Below, one piece after another: positions 6,438-11,435 of a stretch of DNA of 11,435 bases. Below the pieces are notes generated by a model. That model worked only from the letters and a program-made list of their open reading frames with translations. It made no database searches and had not been told where the DNA came from. This stretch comes from an uncultured Ruminococcus sp. (GTDB lineage: Bacteria; Bacillota; Clostridia; Oscillospirales; Ruminococcaceae): NCBI GenBank assembly GCA_900540005.1, contig UQEM01000077.1, positions 1 to 11,435 on the forward strand, written 5' to 3'. How positions within the stretch are numbered: the stretch's first letter is position 1; every line of letters begins with the position of its first letter. Both the position numbers and the translations under genes were made by a program.

Positions 6438-7961
6438 ATGTCATACATAATAGGTGTGGACTGCGGTACGAGCGGTACAAAGACAGTCCTCTTTGACGAA
6501 AAAGGAAGTGTCATTGCTTCCAAAACAATAGAATACCCAATGTATCAGCCGAAAAACGGCTATGCGGAGCAGAACCCCTCAGACTGGGCAGATGCAATGG
6601 TCAACACTATCAAGGCGGTAATGGCGCAGAGCGGCGTGAAAAAGGAGGACGTTAAGGGTATCGGCATTTCGGGACAAATGCACGGTCTTGTAATGCTCGA
6701 CAAGGACAATAACGTGCTCCGTCCGTCAATTATCTGGTGCGACCAGAGAACTGCCGCTGAAGTTGAGCAGATGAACAAAATCGTGGGACGTGAAAAGCTT
6801 GTTGAAATAACGGCGAATCCCGCGCTGACCGGCTGGACTGCCGCAAAAATTCTCTGGGTAAAGAACAACGAGCCTGAAATTTACAGCAAGGTCGCGCACA
6901 TTCTGCTCCCGAAGGATTTCCTCCGCTTCGTGCTCACCCACGAGTACGCGACTGAGGTCAGCGATGCCTCGGGTATGCAGCTTCTCGATGTGCCGAACAG
7001 AAAGTGGTCGGACGAGCTGCTCTCCGCGTTTGAAATTGACAAGAACTGGCTCGGAAAGGTCTACGAATCGTGCGAGGTCACGGGTACGCTCACAAAGTGT
7101 ATGGCGGACGAACTCGGTCTCTGCGATGGGACTATCGTAGTCGGAGGAGCAGGCGACAACGCTGCTGCCGCTGTCGGAACAGGCGTTGTCGAGGACGGCA
7201 AGGCTTTCACAACTATCGGCACTTCGGGAGTTGTATTTGCGCATACGTCAAGCATTTCTATCGACAAGCAGGGCAGAGTACACACCTGCTGCGCGGCTGT
7301 TCCGAATACATGGCACGTTATGGGCGTTACTCAGGGCGCAGGACTGTCCCTTAAATGGTTCAGAGACAATTTCTGCATGACCGAAAAGGAAACCGCAAAG
7401 CTTATGGGCGTGGACGAGTACTACCTCATGGACAAGCAGGCTGAGCAGGTTCCCGTTGGTGCAAACAGACTTCTATACCTGCCCTATCTTATGGGAGAGA
7501 GAACTCCTCACCTCGACCCCGACGCGCGCGGAGTTTTCTTCGGACTTTCTGCTATCCACACGCGCCGCGATATGCTCCGCGCCGTTATGGAGGGCGTAAC
7601 CTACTCGCTCCGTGACTGCGTAGAGGTTTTCCGTGAAATGAACGTAAACGTCAGCGACATGATGGCTTGCGGCGGCGGAGGTTCTTCACCGCTGTGGAGA
7701 AGTATGCTCGCCGACCTCTACAACTGCAATGTAAAGACAGTGGCTTCAAAGGAAGGCCCGGCTCTCGGCGTGGGTATTCTTGCGAGTGTTGGCGCAGGTA
7801 TTTACAGCAGCGTTCCCGAAGCTTGTGCAGCTATTATCAAGGCTGATAAGGTTCAGCAGCCCAATGCGGAAAATGTTCCCGAATATGAGAAGTATTACCG
7901 CCTTTACCGCGAGATCTATCCTGCATTAAAGGAGAAGTTTGCAAAGCTTGCGGCTCTTTGA
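6438..7961 (+). CDS. xylB: Xylulokinase (FGGY family)
   Basis: This phosphorylates D-xylulose with ATP to xylulose 5-phosphate, feeding the pentose phosphate or phosphoketolase route in the cytoplasm. At 507 residues it is normal for the family. The N-terminal nucleotide/sugar motif IGVDCGTSGTKTVLFD (5-20), the substrate motif GISGQMHGLVMLD (76-88), IIWCDQRT (98-105) and GGAGDNAAAAVGTG with catalytic Asp240 are intact. A FGGY C-terminal segment with ACGGGGSSPLW lies downstream, followed by EGPALGVGILA. AAGGA at 6425-6429 lies 8 bases before the ATG. It lies 51 bases after the PfkB-like gene with no convincing terminator between, so the two are probably cotranscribed. Together with xylA it forms the xylose catabolic pathway; no xylose transporter or XylR is in the window. 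Confidence 0.96.
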   Translation: MSYIIGVDCGTSGTKTVLFDEKGSVIASKTIEYPMYQPKNGYAEQNPSDWADAMVNTIKAVMAQSGVKKEDVKGIGISGQMHGLVMLDKDNNVLRPSIIWCDQRTAAEVEQMNKIVGREKLVEITANPALTGWTAAKILWVKNNEPEIYSKVAHILLPKDFLRFVLTHEYATEVSDASGMQLLDVPNRKWSDELLSAFEIDKNWLGKVYESCEVTGTLTKCMADELGLCDGTIVVGGAGDNAAAAVGTGVVEDGKAFTTIGTSGVVFAHTSSISIDKQGRVHTCCAAVPNTWHVMGVTQGAGLSLKWFRDNFCMTEKETAKLMGVDEYYLMDKQAEQVPVGANRLLYLPYLMGERTPHLDPDARGVFFGLSAIHTRRDMLRAVMEGVTYSLRDCVEVFREMNVNVSDMMACGGGGSSPLWRSMLADLYNCNVKTVASKEGPALGVGILASVGAGIYSSVPEACAAIIKADKVQQPNAENVPEYEKYYRLYREIYPALKEKFAKLAAL

Positions 7962-8000
7962 TTTGTTGATTATCAACAAAGATTTCAACAACTGTTGAAA
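7962..8000. promoter_or_regulatory. Two adjacent, mutually complementary palindromes after xylB
   Basis: The first palindrome has arms TTTGTTGAT (7962-7970) and ATCAACAAA (7972-7980) around one base. The second has arms TTTCAACA (7983-7990) and TGTTGAAA (7993-8000) around two bases. Both contain the TCAACA/TGTTGA core, so the arms can also pair across the two palindromes. They directly follow the xylB stop codon and precede the terminator at 8004. They could be protein-binding sites or alternative RNA folds; the sequence does not decide. Confidence 0.5.
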
Positions 8001-8003
8001 AAT

Positions 8004-8039
8004 AAGGTCCGTCCGGTTTTAACGATCGGGCGGATCTTT
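8004..8039 (+). terminator. Probable terminator after xylB
   Basis: A 12-bp GC-rich stem with two G-U pairs (8004-8015 with 8027-8038) closes an 11-base loop. Only three T residues end it, so it is weaker than the xylA terminator. It faces the tRNA terminator on the other strand. Confidence 0.6.
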
Positions 8040-8061
8040 GCATAATATACTTCCTGAGATG

Positions 8062-8090
8062 AAAAATGCGCCTCACCAAAGTGAGACGCA
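8062..8090 (-). terminator. Intrinsic terminator of the tRNA-Arg gene
   Basis: On the minus strand a 10-bp stem (8090-8081 with 8076-8067, including one G-U pair) closes a TTTG loop and is followed by five T (8066-8062). It begins 24 bases after the end of the tRNA gene. The G-U pair becomes a C-A mismatch on the plus strand, which supports use on the minus strand. Confidence 0.85.
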
Positions 8091-8113
8091 AAGCGCTTGC
8101 GGAGTTTTACCGC

Positions 8114-8188
8114 TGGTACGCCTGGCAGGAATCGAACCTGTGCACACGGCGTCGGAGGCCGATGCTCTATCCCCTGAGCTACAGGCGC
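8114..8188 (-). tRNA. tRNA-Arg (anticodon CCG, reads CGG)
   Basis: The minus strand folds into a complete 75-base tRNA with an encoded CCA end. The acceptor arms are GCGCCTG and CAGGCGT, the D stem is GCTC/GAGC, and the anticodon loop CTCCGAC carries CCG. The T loop TTCGATT is canonical. Three stem-end positions are imperfect: G1-U72 wobble, U-U at 27-43 and A-C at 49-65. The core is otherwise sound, and promoter and terminator are both visible. I see no duplicated tRNA 3' end that would mark an integrated element. Confidence 0.95.
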
Positions 8189-8257
8189 ATAGTTAAATTA
8201 GACGCTGACAGCAGCACAAATTTATTGCATTGCGTAAATAAAAGCGCGTCTAACTAT

Positions 8258-8286
8258 ATTATACCAAAAACTATTGAAATTTGCAA
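8258..8286 (-). promoter_or_regulatory. Promoter for tRNA-Arg
   Basis: On the minus strand, TTGCAA (8286-8281), 17 bases and TATAAT (8263-8258), with TG one base before the -10 box, form an extended -10 sigma-A promoter. The start site would be near 8251, giving a leader of about 60 bases before the mature tRNA. It overlaps the divergent promoter at 8274-8302. Confidence 0.7.
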
Positions 8287-8302
8287 GAGGTTGTGGTATA
8301 AT
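8274..8302 (+). promoter_or_regulatory. Promoter for the YiiX-like protein gene
   Basis: TTGAAA (8274-8279), 17 bases and TATAAT (8297-8302), with TG at 8294-8295 (extended -10), form a near-consensus sigma-A promoter. The start would be near 8309, just before the AGGAGG at 8319-8324. The -35 region interleaves with that of the tRNA promoter, so the two cannot easily be occupied at once. Confidence 0.75.
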
Positions 8303-8332
8303 TATTTTAGAAAAAATCAGGAGGGAATGTTT

Positions 8333-8911
8333 TTGGATTCCTACATATATTTAATAGTGGCTCAGACGGGAACCAAACCGGCACGATTTTTCCGATTTAT
8401 GACCAAAAAGCCGTATAATCATGTATCGCTTTCGGGCGATGTGAATTTATCTGAAATGTATAGTTTCTGCCGCACATATCGTCCCTTTCCTCTGCCGGCA
8501 ACATTCAACAAGGAGATAGTCGGGGAGGGAACTCTCGGAAGATACGGCAGGATCCCGTGTGAAATTTACCGCATACCTGTTACCTTGGAGCAGAAAAGGG
8601 AGTATAACCGCATTATAAAGCACTTCAACGACAACAGGAGAATTTACTCGTATAATCTTCTCGGTCTGCTTGCCGTTCATTTAAATATTGAGTGGAATCG
8701 CAAGAAAAGCTTTGTCTGTTCGCAGTTTGTGGCGTATACGATGAGCAAGATCGGCATACCGCTCGAAAAGCCGTTCAGCCTTTACATACCCGATGATTTC
8801 CGCACATTTCCGGGCGCTACCCTGATATATACGGGCGAACTCAATACTTTTTACTACGGCAGGCTTGCCGAGTCTGTGGTAAAGCGGAGATCAAATATGC
8901 GGATGCTCTGA
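8333..8911 (+). CDS. NlpC/P60-superfamily (YiiX-like, permuted papain fold) protein
   Basis: From the TTG at 8333 the product has 192 residues. An early His30 in PYNHVSLS and a late Cys129 in SFVCSQFVAYTM give the His-then-Cys order of circularly permuted NlpC/P60 hydrolases (YiiX/YaeF type, peptidase family C92). Such proteins are thiol hydrolases acting on peptide, amide or lipid bonds; the substrate here is unknown. No signal peptide is evident. TTG is preferred because AGGAGG (8319-8324) is 8 bases upstream; the in-frame ATG at 8327 is only 2 bases from it and would add two residues. The frame is open back to 8066, but that part crosses the tRNA gene and lies upstream of the promoter. The gene's end overlaps the convergent gene at 8841-9173 by 71 bases. 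Confidence 0.75.
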   Translation: MDSYIYLIVAQTGTKPARFFRFMTKKPYNHVSLSGDVNLSEMYSFCRTYRPFPLPATFNKEIVGEGTLGRYGRIPCEIYRIPVTLEQKREYNRIIKHFNDNRRIYSYNLLGLLAVHLNIEWNRKKSFVCSQFVAYTMSKIGIPLEKPFSLYIPDDFRTFPGATLIYTGELNTFYYGRLAESVVKRRSNMRML

Positions 8912-9173
8912 GTTCATCGGGAGCGAGCAGGTAGGCAATGCAGTAAACTCTGCTTTCGGGCGACAATCCCGAAATGCTGAACTGCGCCGAGTATTCGAGT
9001 ATCTCAACATTTGCCGTGCTGCCGGTCATGACAAGGCTCGCAGGAGCTATCTTCTCCTGCGTGAATCTGTTGTAGGAATTGGCATACGAATTTATAAACA
9101 TCCATGAACCGACTGTCAGAAGCAGATATACAAAAACTGCTCTGACGGTCTTTTTTTTCTTTCTGCGAAACAT
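8841..9173 (-). CDS. Small single-pass membrane protein downstream of spoIIP
   Basis: I do not recognise a family for this 110-residue protein. It starts with a basic segment (FRRKKKK, residues 2-8), then one hydrophobic helix around 10-29, then a polar tail of about 80 residues that would face outward. Its start codon lies 2 bases after the spoIIP stop codon, so the two are almost certainly cotranscribed and perhaps translationally coupled. In Bacillus subtilis spoIIP is followed by the small gene yqxA; position and size are similar, but I see no clear sequence likeness. The last 71 bases overlap the end of the convergent YiiX-like gene, so the C-terminal 23 or so residues are constrained on both strands. 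A sporulation or envelope role is an inference from position. Confidence 0.75.
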   Translation of the reverse strand: MFRRKKKKTVRAVFVYLLLTVGSWMFINSYANSYNRFTQEKIAPASLVMTGSTANVEILEYSAQFSISGLSPESRVYCIAYLLAPDELRASAYLISALPQTRQACRSKKY

Positions 9174-9175
9174 TT

Positions 9176-10342
9176 TTATCCTTTCTTCATGGAGATAAGA
9201 AGCTCGCCGAGGGATTTTCCGATGAGCTGTCCCGAATACTGCGACTGTTCAAGGGTATTGCCGTGCGAGCCGACCTCGATGAGCAGACTGCCGGAGGTCA
9301 GATCCTGATTGTAGTGCCTGTAGTCAAAGAGGATAGGACGTGTAAGTCCCGGAAAATCGCTTTCAAGCTTTTGCTGAAAATAGCAGGCAAAGTGAAAGTT
9401 CATCATGTAGTTGGGCATATTGAGCGTTCCGTCATCGCAGCCGGATATTATCATTATCTGCGCCGCCTCCTTGCCGCCTATGTCGATGTACGGCTGATAG
9501 GCAAACCCGTCACCCGAAATAGCGTCACGGTGGATATCGAGCACGACTTTTATGCTCGGATACTGCTCCAGTATAGGCAGTATCGACTCGCGGCTCCTGT
9601 CGTATGAGCCGTTGTACGAGGGATAATCGTGAACTGTTGTGACGTGGATAACGCCGACCCCCTGTGCCTCAAGCTCCGCCTGTATCGCATTGCCGACCAT
9701 TACCATATTTTTGCTGTCATCGGTCGTGCGGTAGTTGAACGAGGCGTCAAAGTTTTCGCGGACGCACGGCTCGTAGGTCTCAGTGGTGTGAGTATGGTAA
9801 ATGAGCACGAGCGGCTCGTCTGTGCTGTCAACGGTGAAATTCGGCAGATAGCCGCACTCCTTCATAAGCTCCTCATTCGGGATAGAAGTCTTGTTGTTGA
9901 CCTGACCCGCGTTGGGAAGATCGAAAAAAGACGCTCCGCTGTATTCTCCGTAAGTGGTGCGGATAATGCTGCCGCCAGCGTTCCATTCAGTGGGATATGG
10001 CTTTTCGCCGGGGTTGGAAGATACCATGTCCATTGGTGCAGGGAGTTTGAGAAGCGCAGAAGTGTCGGCAGTTTCCGCTGTCACACCGTAACCCTGTGAT
10101 AGAAAAGCTGTCGGTATATCGCTTGTGTCGGACGCGCAATCCCCGAAGATCTCGTCAAATTCGTCCTTGCATACGGTTGACGAGGTCGGCGGAGTTCCCT
10201 TGGTCTGCATTATCTGCGTGTTGGAAAGCACGCTTTTTAGTCGGGAAGCTCCGCTGACGCTGACTGCTGCCGCGATCGGCAGGACTACCGCCGCTAAGCA
10301 TTTTACTATGCCTGAAATTTTTCTGCGCTTATAACGCGTCAT
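9176..10342 (-). CDS. spoIIP: Stage II sporulation protein P (peptidoglycan hydrolase)
   Basis: SpoIIP is an amidase/endopeptidase that, with SpoIID and SpoIIM, thins septal peptidoglycan so the mother cell can engulf the forespore. The 388-residue product has a basic N-terminus and one membrane helix (about 11-31), a linker rich in Ser, Thr and Pro (about 45-170), and the catalytic domain (about 177-386). Visible zinc-site and catalytic motifs are LIYHTHTTETYEP (His183, His185, Glu188), VVLDIHRDAI (His271), and HYNQDLTSGSLLIEVGS with Glu356. The ending NTLEQSQYSG and the preceding LLIEVG motif are typical of SpoIIP. GAGGTGAGG lies right before the ATG at 10342. The gene is cotranscribed with the small membrane protein downstream and divergent from a deacetylase gene. 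Confidence 0.93.
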   Translation of the reverse strand: MTRYKRRKISGIVKCLAAVVLPIAAAVSVSGASRLKSVLSNTQIMQTKGTPPTSSTVCKDEFDEIFGDCASDTSDIPTAFLSQGYGVTAETADTSALLKLPAPMDMVSSNPGEKPYPTEWNAGGSIIRTTYGEYSGASFFDLPNAGQVNNKTSIPNEELMKECGYLPNFTVDSTDEPLVLIYHTHTTETYEPCVRENFDASFNYRTTDDSKNMVMVGNAIQAELEAQGVGVIHVTTVHDYPSYNGSYDRSRESILPILEQYPSIKVVLDIHRDAISGDGFAYQPYIDIGGKEAAQIMIISGCDDGTLNMPNYMMNFHFACYFQQKLESDFPGLTRPILFDYRHYNQDLTSGSLLIEVGSHGNTLEQSQYSGQLIGKSLGELLISMKKG

Positions 10343-10374
10343 ATCCTCACCTCATTATTATAACCTTTCATTTG

Positions 10375-10404
10375 ATTATATTCATGAGCCGCGCGGAATA
10401 TTTC
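10375..10404 (-). promoter_or_regulatory. Possible sigma-E-like promoter for spoIIP
   Basis: On the minus strand, GAAATATT (10404-10397), 14 bases and AATATAAT (10382-10375) resemble the sigma-E pattern known from Bacillus (an ATATT-type -35 and CATACAAT -10, 6 of 8 bases in the latter). spoIIP is under sigma-E (and sigma-F) control in that genus. The region is AT-rich, so a chance match is possible. Confidence 0.35.
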
Positions 10405-10474
10405 GCAGGGCGGAAAATTTATCCCGTTTGGCATGATATGACATGATCTCTCATAAAATCTATGGGGTGATGAT

Positions 10475-11356
10475 ATGTATCTTAGCTGTAACTTCAAGCG
10501 ATTTCTCGGACTGCTTATGCTTGATGCTCTGATTTTCGTGATATGCTCGGCTTTTTTCTTTATCGGGCGAAGTCTTTTGTTTTCTTCTGCTGACGACAGC
10601 GAGGAGCGCGGAGTTTTTCTTCCGGTCATAATGTATCACAGCGTGCATGAGGGCGCTCCGCAGGACTATGTTGTCACTCCGAGTCAGCTTGAGGACGATC
10701 TGAACTGGCTTGCAGAAAATGGTTACAGCTCGGTCACGGCACAGGAGCTTGTTGACTATACGCTCGGCAAGGGTGATCTGCCGGAAAAGCCTGTGCTGAT
10801 AACGTTTGACGACGGATTCTACAATAATCTGTCGCTTGCCCTGCCGCTGCTTGAAAAGTATGATATGCAGGCAATAGTTTCGATAGTCGGCAAATTCACC
10901 GATGATTACGCCGCCGTCGATCCACACGCGGACAGATACTCCTACCTCACATGGGAGGACGTGGCTGAACTGGAAAATTCGGGCCGTGTGGAAATCGGCT
11001 GTCATACATATAATATGCACTCGGTCAGCGGCGGAGGCAGGCGCGGCTGTTCAAAAATTCAGAGCGAGAGCGAGGAGGAATATGCGCAGATCTTGAAAAG
11101 CGACATCTCGCTTGTGCAGGACGAAGTTGCGGAGCATACGGGGAGTTTGCCGATCGTTTTCGCGTATCCGTTTGGGTGCAAGAGCCGCGAGAGCGTGCCT
11201 GTCCTGCGGGAGGAGGGATTCCTGATAACCATGCTCTGCCGCGAAGCTCCAAATTATATTACCCGTGACCCGAAATGCCTGTACGATCTTTTCCGATATA
11301 ACCGCAGCGGCTGCTACTCAACACAGGAGTTCATGAGCATGGCGATGAATAATTAA
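10475..11356 (+). CDS. Membrane-anchored polysaccharide deacetylase (CE4/NodB domain)
   Basis: CE4 enzymes remove acetyl groups from N-acetylated sugars in peptidoglycan or other polysaccharides using a bound metal. The 293-residue product has an uncleaved-looking N-terminal anchor (about 9-34), a VIMYHSV strand (51-57), and NodB motifs ITFDDGF with Asp112 and Asp113, CHTYNMHS with metal-binding His177 and His182, and FAYPFG (229-234). The catalytic domain would lie outside the membrane. Motif three has Ala-Tyr-Pro where many members have Arg-x-Pro. GGGGTGATGAT precedes the ATG at 10475. A pair of CATGAT direct repeats (10432-10437 and 10442-10447) lies upstream, but no clear promoter is seen. 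Divergence from spoIIP suggests cell-wall or spore-cortex modification; it may be a PdaA/PdaB-type enzyme, which I cannot settle. Confidence 0.9.
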   Translation: MYLSCNFKRFLGLLMLDALIFVICSAFFFIGRSLLFSSADDSEERGVFLPVIMYHSVHEGAPQDYVVTPSQLEDDLNWLAENGYSSVTAQELVDYTLGKGDLPEKPVLITFDDGFYNNLSLALPLLEKYDMQAIVSIVGKFTDDYAAVDPHADRYSYLTWEDVAELENSGRVEIGCHTYNMHSVSGGGRRGCSKIQSESEEEYAQILKSDISLVQDEVAEHTGSLPIVFAYPFGCKSRESVPVLREEGFLITMLCREAPNYITRDPKCLYDLFRYNRSGCYSTQEFMSMAMNN

Positions 11357-11380
11357 AAAGACCGTTGAAAAAGTTTTGTG

Positions 11381-11429
11381 AACTAATAATGGGATTCTAA
11401 AGGGTTTTTAACCCTTTAGCGGATTCCAA
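11381..11429 (+). repeat. Hairpin-containing dispersed repeat, right copy
   Basis: This is the second copy of the element at 1-49, in inverted orientation. The hairpin arms are CTAAAGGGTT (11397-11406) and AACCCTTTAG (11410-11419) with a TTT loop. GGATTC occurs as a direct repeat on both sides (11392-11397 and 11421-11426). It begins 24 bases after the deacetylase stop codon, almost the same distance and the same orientation relative to the upstream gene as the left copy has to the TetR-type gene. Confidence 0.85.
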
Positions 11430-11435
11430 AGGCAG

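Noticed and set aside
8114..8188. An attachment site at the tRNA-Arg gene
   Set aside because: No second copy of the tRNA 3' end and no integrase is found in the window.
8066..8332. A longer start for the YiiX-like gene at 8066
   Set aside because: It would run through the tRNA-Arg gene and its promoter region and begin more than 200 bases before the predicted promoter; homology-like sequence begins only after 8333.
9263..10099. Two plus-strand open frames of 114 and 156 codons opposite spoIIP
   Set aside because: They are antisense to an intact spoIIP, lack good ribosome binding sites and have low-complexity shadow-type translations.
10460..11020. A 186-codon minus-strand open frame opposite the deacetylase
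   Set aside because: It is antisense to intact NodB motifs and has no recognisable domain or ribosome binding site.
1..11435. An 11.4-kb composite transposon or integrative element bounded by 49-bp inverted repeats
   Set aside because: No transposase, recombinase or cargo-type gene is present and the contents are core metabolism, a tRNA and sporulation. Each repeat has the same relation to its own upstream gene, which fits a dispersed intergenic element better.

Overview
The window looks like chromosomal DNA of a spore-forming, plant-polysaccharide-degrading Clostridia member, most like Ruminococcus or another Oscillospiraceae. The basis is a SpoIIP homologue, a class II xylose isomerase with a xylulokinase, a glycogen branching enzyme, strong purine-rich Shine-Dalgarno sites, and textbook sigma-A promoters with 17-base spacers. 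The lineage is inferred from gene content and sequence style, not from a search. No transposase, integrase, phage gene, toxin-antitoxin pair or CRISPR array is visible.

Layout. Positions 1-49 hold one copy of a hairpin-containing repeat; its inverted second copy (48 of 49 bases identical) is at 11381-11429, so the window is bounded by the pair. Next is a divergent control region (612-757) between a TetR-type regulator (75-611, minus) and glgB (758-2629, plus), with an 11+11 bp dyad placed to control both promoters. A membrane protein of unknown function (2744-3973) has its own promoter and terminator.

The sugar block follows: xylA (4123-5445) with a strong promoter and a very strong terminator, a PfkB/FrlD-like sugar kinase (5583-6386) that is much more AT-rich than its neighbours, and xylB (6438-7961). 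Xylose isomerase and xylulokinase turn xylose into xylulose 5-phosphate; the kinase between them may phosphorylate another sugar or amino sugar. After xylB come two palindromes and a weak terminator.

The last block has a tRNA-Arg(CCG) gene (minus) whose promoter is interleaved with that of a divergent NlpC/P60-like (YiiX type) protein (8333-8911, plus). Then come a small membrane protein and spoIIP (minus), followed divergently by a membrane-anchored polysaccharide deacetylase (10475-11356, plus). The last three fit spore or cell-wall remodelling.

Most of the window is ordinary core metabolism and sporulation. The parts worth a second look are the end repeats, the shared operator, the atypical kinase gene inside the xyl locus, the 3' palindromes after xylB, and the internal repeats of the unknown membrane protein. 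No gene-free stretch exceeds about 300 bases; the longest gaps (612-757, 3974-4122, 5446-5582, 7962-8113, 8189-8332, 10343-10474) are covered by regulatory entries.
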